A DNA stretch of 64,000 bases from Rosellinia necatrix (GCA_021209875.1 JAGYVD010000001.1:868001-932000); one strand, 5' to 3'; positions 34,097-49,511 are shown, numbered from the stretch's first letter. A program made the numbers and translations. Notes: generated by a model not told the origin, from the letters alone.

Positions 34097-34507
34097 AATA
34101 TCGTCGATTTTATTAATTATAAAAAGCTGGCAAAATAATAAAGCGTGAAAAAAGAAAGTATGGCCGATTGTTATTATTAAAAAAGCAGAAACAGCTGAAA
34201 ATATAAACTAAAAAAAAGCAAAAGCGTGCGTTATAAAAAAAACAGACTAAAAAAAAAAAAATATTATCTGCGTTATAAAAAGTGTTTTTATAAAATTTAT
34301 ATAAAAAATAAAAGTTAACGGCAAGTTGCTGCTAAAAAAAAAAAAATTAGCGGCTAAAAATAATTTAGTGCAAGTTTAAAAGTGATTTAAAAAATGTTGG
34401 GCTAAAAAAAAAGCCGGCGAGGTTGCAGAAATTAAACCTTTAAGCTTTATAAAGCTAAAACGAAGACTAAGCTTTCGAGTTTTATTAAAATGTTTAAATC
34501 TAAGATT

Positions 34508-34640
34508 AAATTAAGCTTTTAAATTTTATAAGGCTATTAGGCAAAAACTAAGCTTTTAAGTTTTATAAAGCTATCGGGCAAAAATTAAGCTTTTAAGTTT
34601 TTATAAAGCTATTAAGCGGAGACTAAGCTTTCGAGTTTTA
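34508..34640. repeat. 37-38 bp tandem repeat
   Basis: About 3.5 units with the core AAGCTTTTAAGTTTTATAAA and a GGCAAAAA-like junction; a related, more diverged unit lies just upstream near 34440-34480. Variants differ by C/T and G/A changes. Confidence 0.65.
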
Positions 34641-36203
34641 TAAAAATTAATAAAATAATAATAAAAACAGATAAAAAAAAAAAAAAAAAAGATTATTAAT
34701 AAAAGTTTTATTATTTAATAAATGCTTAGCAAATTGTTTGTTATAACGATTTTATTTTATAAAAAATAATAATTAAAATAAATAACTATTAAAAATAAAA
34801 TAAAACTAAATATAAAAATATTAAAATAAATATTTAAAATATAAAACTAACGTTATAAAAAAACAATTAAACAGCAGAAATAATAAATTAATAATAAGTT
34901 ATAATTAATAATTGCTATAATATATAAAAAAACGACGATATAAAAATGTTAAAATTAAACCGACGTTATTACTTTTTAAAAAAAACGACGAAAAAAAAAT
35001 TGTTAGTAATAAAAAAAAAATTATTAATAATAAAGCAAAAATTAAAAACAATAAAACAAAAAAAAAATTAAAAACAACAAGAAAAAAATATTAAACGTTA
35101 TTTAAATTTTATGTTTTAACGTTTTAAAAAGCTAAGCTACGTTTAAAAATATTTGTTATATTTAATAGCGTTTATAAGCTGTTTTTAATAATAATTTTTT
35201 TAAATCTAAGCTTGCTTTAATAATTATTTACTTTTAAGTAGTTTTTATGCTAATAAATGTTTTTTTAAATAAAAAAGTGTTTTTTACCGCTGTTGTTTAA
35301 ACAAATGTTGTAATTAGTGCTGTTATAATTAATGCTGTTATAATTAATACTATTAATATTATAATTATTTGTGCTGCTGTTATTATTATTGCTAGTATTA
35401 TGTTTAATTAAATAGTTAATAATAGCGCAAAAGTTATTAAAAAACTTTTATATTTTATTTAAATAGCTTTATTAATTTTATGATTAATAATTTCTCATTT
35501 TAAAAAATATTTAATATAATATAATTATAATCCGGTATTTTTTTTAACTTTATAATTTAAATACATAAAACAAAAATTTTAATAATTAATAATTAAATAG
35601 CTTTAATAATCGCGTTTAAAAGTTTTTAAATTTATTGTTTAATAGACTTTTTATTTTATTAATTTTATTTATTAAAATAGTTTAATTAAATAAAACGATT
35701 AAATTTATAAAGCTTTTATAATATATTATTAAATTATTTTTAATTTAAAACATTTTTTATAATAAAAATAAAAAGTTAGCGCTGTTGCGTTATTTTTAAA
35801 TTTTAAAAATGCTTATATAATTGTTTTATTATTTTATATTAAATGTCTGCTGTTATATTAACAGCTATTATTAATTAATTATTAATAGTTTTAATTATTA
35901 AAATATAACTTTATATTAGCTTTTATATATAATATTATTAAAAATATATTTATAAATTTTTTAATATTAAAAAATGTTTATTATAGCTATAACATAAAAT
36001 TTATAATATTAATTAATACGTTATAAAGTTCTAGTTATTAAACTTATTTAGTTTAACTTTATATTAATAATATTTAAATGTTTAAGTTTTAAAGTTATTT
36101 AAAAATTGTTTAAATAACACTATTAGTTTAAAGCTGTTTAAAAAAAGTTTATATAACGCTATTTATAAAATAAAACTGTTAAATAATAGTCGGCTGTTAT
36201 TAG

Positions 36204-36452
36204 AGTAGGCAAGGGGTGCCAGGCTTGGCACCACCAGTTGCCCCACTGTAAGATTAGATAAGGTGGCCCAGGCCACCTGGGCTAGCCCACTTGGGCTAGG
36301 CCCACCCACCTACCTGTACTAGTAGGTGGAATTCTAGGACTGCACCTAGAATTCCACGATCTTCATCACCAACACATACAACACCACAAACTAGACCAGC
36401 ATACAGCAAAATACAGCTATTTACAGCTTCATACCCCTGACCAGACTTATCA
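36204..36452. repeat. Unmutated hairpin-rich island (family D)
   Basis: A single island of normal base composition inside the AT block. It contains perfect hairpins: GGTGCC/GGCACC (36215-36232), AGGTGGCC/GGCCACCT (36261-36278), CCACCTAC/GTAGGTGG (36306-36329) and a 13-bp stem GTGGAATTCTAGG with its complement (36326-36357). A C-rich, CA-rich tail follows to ACTTATCA. The many CpA sites in the tail show it has not been RIP-ed. No coding frame is seen. Confidence 0.65.
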
Positions 36453-37830
36453 GCTGTTTAAACATATTTTAAGTTTAACAAAAAATAATAACTGTTTAAT
36501 AAAAAATATTAATTTTATTATTTATATTGCTGTTTTAATTATTTATAAAATCTATTATTTTTATTAATATAAAAAGTATTATTAACGCAGCATTTAAATT
36601 ATGTTAATATTTTTGTTAGCTCGCGAATATAATTTAACGTTTAATATTTTTATCGGTTTTTTTTATTTAAATATTTATAATAATAGCTTTATTGCTTTTT
36701 AAAATGTTTTTAATATTAACAGCATTATTTATAAAAATAATAGCTTTATTAATAACCTGTAAAATATTTTTAATTTTATAATCAAAATGTTTTTTTTATT
36801 AAAATGTTTTTTTATTAAAATGTTTTTTTATTAAAATATTTTTATTATTAAGAAAGTTTTTTATTTTTATTAACTGCTTTAATAAAAATAATAAAAACAG
36901 CAACAATATTTTTATTAAGTTTACGTTGCTTAAAAAATAGTTTGTTTAAAAAAAAAATATTAATTAAAAAGCTTTTAATACTATTAGCTATTTAAGTTCT
37001 GTTTAAGCTAATAAAAGTTTAATTTAATTAAAAAACGTTTTAAAATTATATTTAATACTGCTAAAAATTTTAAAAGCTTTTATATTTTTATAATTAAAAT
37101 ATTAAAGTAGTTTTTAATAATAATATAATTATTTTTAATTTTGTTTTATTATTTTTTAAGCTGTTTTTAATTTTAAAATATAGTTTAGATTTAAAAAGTT
37201 GTTAATATAACGTTATTATAATTAAATTAATAATAATATAGTTGTTATTAATATTGTTTTAAATTAAATATTGTTTAAAAATATGCTTTTAATATTTTTA
37301 AAAAGTCGGTAAACCTGCAACTAATAAAATATTATCTGTTTAAGTTAGCTGGTTTTTTTTATAATAGCGTTTTTTTAATTTTGCGTTAATTATAAATAAA
37401 TAAAAAACTTAGGCTATTATTTTATTAATAACTAATTTATAATATTTTTGTTAATTATATTTACGGGCGATATTATAAAAAAATCGACCGTTATAATTAT
37501 TATTTTAATTTAATTATTATAATAAAATATAAGTTCTAAGATTTTTTTTTAAATAAGCTTATTAATTTAATTGTTATTTAAATTATTATTAAAAGCGGCA
37601 ATTTAATCCCGGTTAACAATAAGCTAGCGGATTATTTCCGTAGATATTATTTTAAATAAAAAATATATATAAATATATTTATAAAAAATAATAAATTATA
37701 ATACAAACTATAATATGTTTATAAAACAATAATAAACTAAAATATTAAATAATAAATAAAATAATATATGTTAATAAAAAATAAAAGCTTTAATAAATAA
37801 AAAAAAAAAAGCTTTATATAAAAAATAACA

Positions 37831-38012
37831 CAGTCAGGAAAAGGGGGGCTCCTTATCTAGCTAGCGCAGCTAGCTAGATAAGGATTATGTAAATTAGATA
37901 AAGTACTAGCCTAAGGCTTCTGGTCCCTGCAGGACTAGAAGCTTTTTTTTTTTTAATTTTATATTATATTTTTATAGACTTAATATTATACTATTTTTAG
38001 TAAACTTTATTA
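37831..38012 (+). mobile_element. Family C short element, copy 1
   Basis: It shares its length (182 bp) and sequence with 53608-53789. It opens CAGTCAGG and contains a perfect 15-bp hairpin (37851-37883, 3-nt loop) and a CTTCTGGTCCCTGCAGGA palindrome-like stem. The left part is intact and the right part, after about 37940, is RIP-mutated. Confidence 0.6.
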
Positions 38013-41000
38013 AATAGTGCGGTAAGTTTTATGATTATACGACTTTATATTTTAGTTTATTTTTTTTGTGCTAGCAAATAAAATACGCTTAGTTTTTTAA
38101 TGTCTGTGTATATTTAACTTCTGATATAACTTTTTTTTATATTTTAAACAGCGCTGTTTATTAAAAAAAACAGAACTATTAGCTTTTAAGCTTAGCTGTT
38201 GCTAATAAAATCTATTAATATTTGTTAATTTATAAATTTAATTAATTAATTAATCTAATATATTTTGCGTTAGCTTGTTGATTATTTTATTTTTACTAGT
38301 ATAAAAAATAAAAAATATAACAGCAGCTAAATCTAACTTTATATTATATTTTAAACAGTTTAAATTATTAGTTATTTATATATTACTACATTTAGCTATT
38401 AATATATTAAAATAATTTGTTGTTTTTAAACTTTAATTATTTTAATATTAAATATTTAACAATTATAATCTTACGATTAATTGTTTTTAAACTTTAATTA
38501 GCATTATATTTAAATAATAATAATTATATATTTTAAACGTAATTATTACTAGCTTTATTTTTTAAAAACTTGTGTTAAATTTTTAATAAACACGCAGGTT
38601 TTAATACTATTTAATTATATTTTTATTTTATTTTTAATTTTAAAATTTAATTTTGTTTTAAAATATATATATAAATATAAATTTATAAAACAACTAAAAA
38701 TATTTATTAGCTTAATTATAAAACTACTTATATATATTTAGTCTATTATTAATTTATTTAATAATTGTTAACATATCGGAGCGTAAAACCGACTTAGAAT
38801 TTTTAGCACTTAAAAAATTTAAAATAGTTTTAATAGTTAAAAATACGACTTTAAAGCTAATAAAAGCTAAAAAAATCTCTAGCTTTAATATAGTTTAACT
38901 TAAACTATTAATTTTAAAAATAATATAAAAAAAACGTTATTTTTAGCTGTTAAAATTTAAATTTATTAAACTAGCATTTTTTTAATTTATATAAAAATTA
39001 AAAACTAAAACTATAAGTATTAAATATTTCGTGTTAAAAAAAAAATATAGTTTAAAATAAGTTTAGCAATAAGTTTAAATTAAACAATAATAAAAATCGT
39101 AAGTTTATATTTTAAATTTATTTAAAAATAATATAAAATTAATAAAAGATTTCACAAAAACTTTAAAATTATTGCTTAATTTAAAGCCAAAAAATAATAT
39201 TTAATAATTATAACAGTTTTTAATTTTTTAAAAAAAATAAATAATTTTAAAACTAAATCGCTAAAAGTACAGATAAATTGTTATAATAATAGCAATTTAA
39301 ATTATAAAATTAAAAATTAAAATTTAAACTAAATAAACAAGCTTTTAAATTATTTATTTTAGCTATAAACTTTTTATAGAATTAATATAACAAGTTAAAA
39401 AATAATATAACTAAAACAAAAAAGCATGCTAAAAATACTAAAGCAGCAAAAACAGTCGATTAATTAATATAATAACTAAATAACGCTAAAATACCGGCCA
39501 ATATAAAAACTTTAGCTTTTAAATATTTTATTGCGCTGCTAATTAATTATTTAAAACTGTATTAAACGTGGTTAAATATATAGCAGCACCGCCTGTTTAA
39601 CTTTAATATTTTAATTATTAATATTTAACCGCAGCTATATTAGCATTAAAACCGTTATTTAGATCGTTTATTTTAATACTTTTAACAGGACTAGCATAAG
39701 TTTTAATAATATTAATACTTATTATTTTAATAGTCCGTTTTAAAATATAAGCTGTATACTTATTAATAAAAGCTTTGCTTATTAAAATAATATAGCAACA
39801 TATAAAATTTTTTACTTTATATTAGTTTAAATATAATATATTTACAACATTTTTTGCTACAACATTTTTAAAACTACAACATTTAACAGGTAATAAAAAC
39901 TTATTAAAACTGCTTTTAAGAAATAATAATTTTGGCGATTTAAATAACTTAAATATAAACAATAAAAAAAAAAGCAGAAAAAAACCTTGAAAACAAATTT
40001 TTAATTAAAAAGGTTAAAATAATAAAAATAACTATAAATATAAACAAAAAAATAATTAAAAAAAAAACATTAAATATTTAATAGCTTTGCTTTTTTATTA
40101 TATAATAATTATATAAAACGGGCTAATATTAACTAGTTTAATTTAAATAAAAAAACAAAAATAATATAAAATAATAGCTAATAAAAATAAGCTTATTTTT
40201 ATTAATATATTCTGCTTTATAAAAAAGTTAATTTATTTTTAAAAATCTAGAAGTAATAAAACAAAATATTTAATAAATTTTAATTATATTTTAAATATTA
40301 TTAAAAAACTAGCAGTTTTATAATAAAACAATAAGCTAATTATTAATAAACAACTTAAGCTTAAAACATAAAAATTAAACGTTATTTTAAATAAAATAAC
40401 TATTTAATTTAACATATAACCCGCTATAACAATAAAACGTTTTGTTTAAACTAAATTATTATTAAAAATATTATATAATAAAATACTGTTTTTACTACGT
40501 TTATATAAAAAAATTAAAATATATTTAAGCTATAAAATTTTAAACGTTAATAATAAAAATTAACACAATATTATAATTATTATATAAACTAATATAAACT
40601 TTAAAATTAAGCAATATTTTTAACGCCTAATATAAAAAATATTTTAATTAAATATATAATTTAAATCGTTAAAACAAAACTTTTTTTAATAGCAGCAGCA
40701 AAAAATAAATATTTATAAATTAAAAAAGCAATTAGAACTATAATAAAAAGTTTAACAATTAAAAAAATAAACGTTAAAAAAATATAAATTAAAACAAAAA
40801 TAAAAATAAAAGCAAGTAATATAATAAAATCAAAAAAAAAAGCTGTAAGCTTAAATAAAAAAAAATAACAAAAAAAAAAACGGCCGGAATAAACGCAGAA
40901 ATCAATATAATCGCTATTAAAAAAAACGCGTTAATACAGCTAAATCGGACTTATTAATATTAAATATAATATCGTTTTATATTTTATTTAACTTTAAATT

Positions 41001-42011
41001 AAATAATAATAAAACGTTTATTATAATTAATTATAGCTAATTATATAAATATTATAATAAAATATTTAATTTAGCGTATAACTAAAGTTAATATATTACG
41101 CGTTATATTAAACGTTTAGCTAAATATATTTAAAACATATTATTATTAATTAAACGTATTTATAAGCGATATAATATATTATTTATATTATATAATATAT
41201 TGTTTTAATATTTATATAAATATAATTATTTTAATATTATATTAAGAAATTATATAAAAATTTTTTTTTTTTAACAGAACTAGTCAGAAATATAATAACA
41301 GAAAAAATTGCAAACTTTAAACAAAAAATAAATTAATTATACTAACGGTCCAAAAATATTTAATAAGTTATACAACTTTAAAAAACAGAAGCAAAAACAA
41401 TAATTTTTATATTTTAAAATTATTATTAAAAATTTATAAATAATAAAAATATTATTATAAGCTTAAATATAAGTTATATTTATTTAATAATAATAAAACA
41501 ATTATTAAGCAAATTTAAATATATTTTTAAAAATAAACAGGCTAAATTTAAAAAATAAAAATAATTAAATTAAACATAAACAAAAAGCTATATTAAAATT
41601 TTATATATTAAACAATAATAATTATAAATTTTTATAATTGCTAAAATTTATAAACACGGCTTAAGTTATAAAAAAAATAATATTAAAATGCTGTTAAAAA
41701 TAATTTTTAAATATTTACAGAATATTAATTAATTATAGTTTAAATATAATTATTTTTATTAATATTAAAAATTTTAAAATATTTTTTAAATGTTTTTAAA
41801 ACAAACTTATATGTTTATAAAATAATTTTAATATAAAAGTTATTTTAACGCTTAAAATATTAATATTAGCACTAGTTAAATATAAACTGCTATTTAAAAA
41901 TAAAGATTTTATATTTAAACTATTACAAAAAAATAATATAGTAGCTTTAATTAAATCTATAACTTTTTTAAGCGTTATAATTATTAATCTGTTTTTTAAA
42001 ACTAAATAAAA

Positions 42012-42211
42012 AGATTGGTATGAGGGTAGAAAGAAAAAAAATGCTTTATTAATTCTTCTGCTAAGTGGGGAATTTTAGTAAGTTTAGAATTAACCCCTGC
42101 AGGAGTGGCCGTAGGCCACCTGTTGCCAGCCGTAGCCTGTGCAACCTATTTAATTTAATAATACACGAGCTATTGGCTCGATTAATATAAGCTTTTTCGG
42201 GGACTTTATTA
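42012..42211 (+). mobile_element. Family B short element, copy 1
   Basis: Homologous over about 200 bp to 49512-49708 and 61887-62086. The GC-rich hairpin core around CCTGCAGG and GTGGCC is kept, while the flanks carry C-to-T and G-to-A changes. Confidence 0.65.
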
Positions 42212-45200
42212 AAATGCTAATAGACAGAAAAACAGCTATTATTTTTAGTAATACGTTAAATTGTTTTACGGGGCCGTTTTCTACGATTAATTTTTTTTTT
42301 TATTTTAAAACAAAAGCCGTTTTTTTTTTAATAGTTATTTATTATTTCTTTTAAATAACGTAGTTAGTTTTAATATATTATTAATTATGTTTATATTTTT
42401 AGTTTTATTACTTAATTAAATAATTAAATCCGTTTTTTTTTTTATTAACGTAATATTTAAAAATTTGTTTAACTTTATATATTTTTTTATTATTGCTATT
42501 TAAATGTTTATATTAATTAGCTTTTATTAGCTTAAGCGCTAGTTTAGTTTATTTAAAAAAATTATTTTAGCTGCGTATACGTTTTAAATAAGCTATTAAT
42601 ATTACTAAGTAAATTTTATAATGCTTTAAAAAGTTTAATTTATAAGTTAAATCTTTAATTTTTTTTTTTATTATTTAAAGTTCCGCGCGTTATTATAAAT
42701 ATTTTTTTAAAAGTTTATTTAATAAATAATATCTGTTATATAAATATAATAATATTTTTTGCCGGAAGTAAATTATAATATATAATATTTATTATTATAA
42801 TATTTTTAGCTTATGTTATAATAAAATTTATTGCTAGCTTAACGTTTTATTTAAAATAGTTTTTAAAGTTTTTATTTGTTTTATATTTAATTAATTAAAC
42901 TAATTAGTAATAAAGTTTAAAAGTCCTAGTAATTTAAATCTAAATAACTATTTATATAAAATAAATTATATCGCTTATAATTATATAATATTAAAGTTTT
43001 ATTATAGTATTAAATATAAGTTAACTTAATTAAACTTAAAGTTTTTAAAGTTATAATAGCATATTATTAATTTAATTATTTAGTTTTTTTTTAATAATCT
43101 GTTATTTTAAAAATAATACGCTATAGTTATTAATAGTTTTATGCCTAAGGCTTTTATATTTTTTCTAAAAGTTAAATATAAATTTTAGTTTTAGTTAAAA
43201 ATAATGCTTTTAAAAATTTTTAATCGTTTATTAGTAATTATTTTATAAATATATTAGCTTAATTTTTAGTTATATATTTTTATTTTTAAAAATAAACAAG
43301 CTTTATTTAAATATATAATATAATATAATTATTATATAATTATATATATTATAATATTTTTGCTTGCTAACTGCTATAAAGTATTTTTAATGTTTATTAA
43401 AAGTAGTTTTAATATAAAATCGATTATTATTATTTATATAAACAACGTGTTTTTTAAACGTATTAATTTAAAGTTTTTTATTAGTTTAAATCGGTTTATA
43501 TAATTAAAATTATAATTTAAACAGCATTTAACGTATTTTTTAATTAACTAAGATTTATAGTAAATAAAAAACTTTTTAAAATTTTTTATTATTTTTTTTA
43601 AACCGGCATAATATTTATTATTATATACAGCTTTAAATATTTGTTTAATTATATTATATAAAACGTATAATTGTTTTATTTTTTAATATTAGTTATAAAT
43701 TAAACTATTTATAATAAAAAAAAAATGCTTAAGTTTAAAAAATATTATAACGCTTTTGTTGTTTTAGCAAAATTTTAAAATATTTAGCTTGTTTATTATT
43801 TTATTATACTATATATTAATTTAATAACTTTTTTTAAATTTCGCTTTTTATTTATTATTTATTACTACTTTTGCTATATGTTCTATTATATTTTATATTA
43901 AGTTTAATATTGCTAGTTTTTTAATTTTTATAACTTGCTTGTTTTATTTACAACGTTTTATATTAATTTAAGTTCATTTAATACGTTTAATATATAGTTT
44001 AATTTTTTAGCAAATAATATATTTAAAATTTATATTAAAAAATATATTAAAAAGTTAATTAATTAAATGTTTATATAATTTATAGCAGCTATATTTAATA
44101 ATATTTAATTAACTATATTTTTAATTATTAAATAGTTTATAAATATAATTATATTGTTTTTATTAAATTAAACTATTATTTATAATTTTTAACAGCTTAA
44201 ACAAAACAAGCTATTTTTAATTTAAATAGTCTATATTTAGTTTTAGCCTGTAATAAATTATAATTTAAATATATAATTAGTTTTATTTATATTAATAAAA
44301 TAAAGCTTTTAAGCTTTTAGTTGTATTTTTGTTTATATAAAATAATATAACTTTAAAACTATGTTCTTTAGCTTTATTTATTTATAAAAAACAGTTTTTT
44401 AAATTATAATATTATAAAGTTATTTTATAGCAGATAATATTTTAAATAGCTTTAAATAAAGCTATTTTTGCTTTTGTTAGTTTATAATACGTGTTATAAA
44501 CGTAATAAATACGTTTTTTTTTGTTTAAAATTTTTTTTTTTTTACGTTTTTTTGCTAATAAGTTAGTTTTTTAATTTTATAATAGTTCTATTAACTAAAC
44601 GTAATATAAAATTAAATTATAAAAAAATCTGTTTGTTTTAAAATATTTTTTAAAAGCTTGCAACGTTTTTAAAAAGCTAATTATTAAAATATTTGCATTT
44701 ATTTAGCAATAATTAACAGTTTTAAAGCGTTTACGCAGAATTTAAAAAGCTTTATAAATAAATAGCTAATAAAAATTTTATAAAAATATTGCGATATTTT
44801 TTATAAAACAATATAAAATTATTTTAAAATATTTAAAATAATTTTTATAATTATTAAAGTATATAATAACGTTATTAATAAAGTATTAATAATAATATAT
44901 ATATTTATGCAGCAGTTAGTTTATATATTTTTATATATATGCTAAAAATTATTATATTTTATTAATACTATATTAAATTGTTTTAAGCCGTAAAACTAAT
45001 TATTATAAACATATTTTTAGATTTAAAATATATTAAAATTAATAAAAAATCCTGTCGTGTTAATAATTATAATATATTTTTGTTTAACAAGCTTCCGATT
45101 ATTTTATTTTATAAAAGTAATAAATAATTATTTAGAACTATTATTTTATTAAATTATTAAAAATTAACTACTATTTAGCTTTTATTAACTTTATATATTT

Positions 45201-48200
45201 TTGCTATATAATAAAAACAAAATAAGTAAAAATATTAATTTATTTATTTATTATAATCAACTTATTTTATATAGCTTGTTATAAATATCGTTTAATATTT
45301 TTATATTTTATTTATTAAAAAGTACTGTTTTAAATTTAATTTAGTTTTTATTAATTATTAATAAAAATACTTTAAATTATTTTTTATAAAATATTTATTT
45401 TTTATAATTTATTTAAATATTATAAAATATAATTATTTTAATAAATTAAAAAGCTTTAAACGTTTTTTCAGCGTATATATAAACATTTTTTTTAATAATA
45501 GTTTTAAAAAAGTCGCCTAGTTTTTTAATACTTAAAAAAATATATATTTTTAACTTTAAGTTTATTTTCTAATATTAAAAAGTTTAGCTTAAAGTTTTTT
45601 AAAGCTTTTAAATTAATTATTATATTAAATATAACGTTTATAAAAAATATTTTTATTAATACGTTTAAACGTATTATTTTATATTTAATACTTTTTTACG
45701 TAATATTAAACGTGTTAATTATTTACACGTTTATTATAAAAGTTATTATAAAATTTAACATATAATTTATTTTATTTAAATATACAACTGTTTTTATATT
45801 TAATACTATATTAGTTGTTATTATAATTAGTAAAAATTTAAATTAAACTTTATATTAGTTATAATAATTATATTTATTAAAATTGTTTATTAGTTTTAAT
45901 TAAAACTATTTCTATTAATAATAAAGCAGTAGTTATAACTATAAAAATTATTATCGCTAATTTTTAAAAGCTTATATATATTTTATTATTTTTATTTTTA
46001 AATTTAACCTAGCTTAATATTTTTATAAATTTTAACAGTTTTTATTAAAATATTTATTATTAATACTACTTTAAAAGTTTTAGCGTTAATTATATTATAT
46101 ATACTATTTTTATATATAACTATAAAACAAAAGCTTTTATTATTTAATAAAAGTTTATATTTTATTATAAAATAGGCTTTTTTCTACTTTATAGTTTTAC
46201 GCTTTTTAACTAGTAATTTTTATATATATTTACAACTATAAATAAATATATTAAATAAAACTATAAATTTATTTATGTTTTCGGCCTAGCAAATAAATAT
46301 TTTTAATCTATAATTAATTATAGCTTTATATAAATATAAAAATTATTATTAAGTAATATTTTTAGTTTTAAATAGTTTTTATTACTTATTTTTTTTTATA
46401 TGTTTAAATATTTTAAGTTTTTAGTTTTATTTATTTTTTAATATAAAAAATAAACTTAGCTTTTTAAGTTTAACCGATTTATTTTTAAAACAATAAATTT
46501 AACTTAATTAAAAATAGTTTTATATATTAAAATATTTAAAAAAATTTGCTAATAATAGTTTTTTAATACTTAGGTCGACATAAATTTATTAGTTTTATTT
46601 AACTAAAAACAGCTTAATATTAATTTATAAATATATATAATTTAATTAAAAGTTTTATTATATTTATTATTAATATTTAACGCTTTAATTATAAAAATCT
46701 TGCAGTTAAAAATATTATTAGCTGTTTTATATATTATATTAAAACGTGTTTTTAACACGTTATAATTTGCTTTTTTTTTTTAATAGTTTTATTTTTAGCT
46801 TTAGTTTGTTTAATAGTTTTATTTTTAGTTTTAACGTAATTTTATAAATGTTTAAAAAGTTAGTTATACGAAAATAGTTTTTAAAAGTAGTACTTATAAG
46901 TATATTTTTGCGTGCAATTAAAAAAATGTCGTAATTTTTTCTAATTTAATATAAAATTACACTTTTTATATATAATTTTAAAATAATTTTTAATTTATAA
47001 ATTTAATAATATTAATAATAAATAAAAGCTAAATCTAATATTAAATAAAAAAGCGCGTTTTTATTATTATTTTATTTAATTTTTATTTATTTATACTACT
47101 ATTTATAAAATATATATAAAATAAACGTTAATTGTTTTTTTAATTTTAATTATAGTTTTTATAATCTAAATATTTATGATTTTAATTTTAATTATAATTA
47201 TAATTATATTTTTAGTTACGCTTTTAATTATAACTTTTTACTTTTTAATTGTTTTTTTTAATTTTTTAATAGTTATTATAGTTTTAGTTCTAACGCTTGC
47301 GGTTTTTTTTACAGCTGCTATTTTAATTATTATAACTTTTACTCTAGCTTTAATACTGTTTATGATTATATTTGCAGCTGTTCTAGCTTTAATTTTTAAA
47401 ATATTTGTTATTTAATCAACGTTTTTTTTAATCGGGTTAATAATTATAGCTTTTTTAACAAGTTATTTTAACAGCTAATATTAGATTTGCTAATATTATT
47501 TTTAATTTAATATTTAAATATATTTTTTAGTTTTACGTTTTAGCTTATGTTAGCTGTTTTTATTTTATATATATAGTTAGCTAAAGTTTTTTAATTTAAA
47601 AGTTAAATATAATTTAAAATTACGTTTTTTATTAGTTATAAATATTTTTATAATTTTATACCAATGTTTATTATTTTTTACAGCGTTTTTATAGTTTTAA
47701 CATATTATATTTAACGTTAAATAAACTAAAAAAATACGTTTTAATTTTCTGCGATATTTTTTAAAATAAGTTTTTTTTTTATAAACTTTTAAAACGTTTT
47801 ATTAGCTTATGTTTTAAATTTTTTTTATAGTTTTTTAAATAGTATATTTAAGCCTGCTTTTTTTTATATATATTAGTTGTTTATATAAACTTTGCTGTTT
47901 TATTATAATAAAGCTGATCCGGCTAATAAATAATTAAACAGATTAGTTATTTATTAAACGTTTAAAGCTTAAATGCTTTTATTTTTTAGTAATAATTTAA
48001 TACGATTAATAAAAAAATAAACGTTTATATAAATTATATTTTTTTTATCGGCTATATATTTTTATTATTAAAGTTTTTTATTTTAAGTTAAAAATACTAA
48101 TATTATTTTATTTAATTTTATATATGCTTTTTTTGTTCTAGCTGTTATATTTAATATAAATTATTTTGTTTATTTAATATAATATAACTATATTTATTAT

Positions 48201-49511
48201 TATTAGAACTATTTAAACTAAAAAAATCAAATAAATTATTATTACTGCGGTTTTTACTGCAACAGTAGTTATTACTTCTGCTTTTACTACTATAACGCTT
48301 ATAAAAATTATTTTAATATTTAATAAAAAGTTTTAAGTTATTATTTTTTTAAAAAAGTTTTTATTTAATAAAACGTATAAAAAAAATATAATAGTTATAA
48401 TATTTAATTTGTTTAAAATATTTATAGTTATGTTTTATATGCTAGCTATTTAAATATTAGTTAATATAGCGGCTTTATTTTTGTTTTATCGGCAGGCTTT
48501 ATTTTAAATAACCGATTTACGGTTTTATTAGCTTTAATATTATTTTTAGTTAGCTGTAGTTTTAAGTTTTATATCGTTAAAAATTTAATATTAATATTTT
48601 TAAAAGTTTAAAAATTTTTAAACCTGCTTAATTAACTTTAAAACTAAATTAAAAAATATTTTTATAGTTTTTATGTTTTTATATAAAATATTAATTAAAA
48701 CGTTAGTTTATTTTTAATGTTTTAAAAAGTAGTCGACGGTTTTTTAATTTAAACCAGGTTGTTTTAACGGCGGTATATTTTTAAGTAAAAATTATATTAA
48801 TTTAGAATATTCTGCTAAAGTTTTTTTAAAGTTGCTTATATTTAAGCTTAATATATATAACAAGGTATAATAACGTAATATTATTACAAGCTTAAAAAAA
48901 TTAAACGTATTATTAAAAAAATGTTTAAATATATATATAATATATTTAAATAGTTTTTATATATAAATATTATTAGCTGTTGCTTTTAGTTTATTAATTT
49001 GTAATTTAAAAACTATAGAAGTAATATAAAATAAATTGCGCGCGTAAAAAAATAAAATAATAAAGCTACTTTTTAAAAGATTCCGGCTTTTAATTATAAT
49101 ATATATATTTATAGTTGTTTAATAAACACGTTTATTAGCGCTTTTTTTTAATAATAAATAAAAATAAATAATTTGCTATATTTATAAATTTAAATATACT
49201 TTAGTTGTTAAGCACGCTTAAATATATAATTTTAATAACAGTAACTTTTAAAATATAAAAATAAACTACTAAGCATTTTTTAGCGACTGTTTATTTATAA
49301 GCTTTAATAAAGTATATAGTTTATATAAAAAAAAATAGTTGCTAAAATAATGTTTTGTTAACGTTAATTATTTAGTTATAGCTAGATTAAAACGTGCGCG
49401 CTTAAATTTTTAGCTATAAACAAAATTTTTTAACTTTAAAAGATCTAAAAAATAATATTAGTTTAGTTTAATAATAAGATCTATTAGTTGCGTAAATGCA
49501 CTATTTTAAAA

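Noticed and set aside
47176..47415. Hydrophobic 79-residue frame in the AT block
   Set aside because: It is a string of Ile/Leu/Phe/Val codons expected from AT-rich sequence, without start context or homology.
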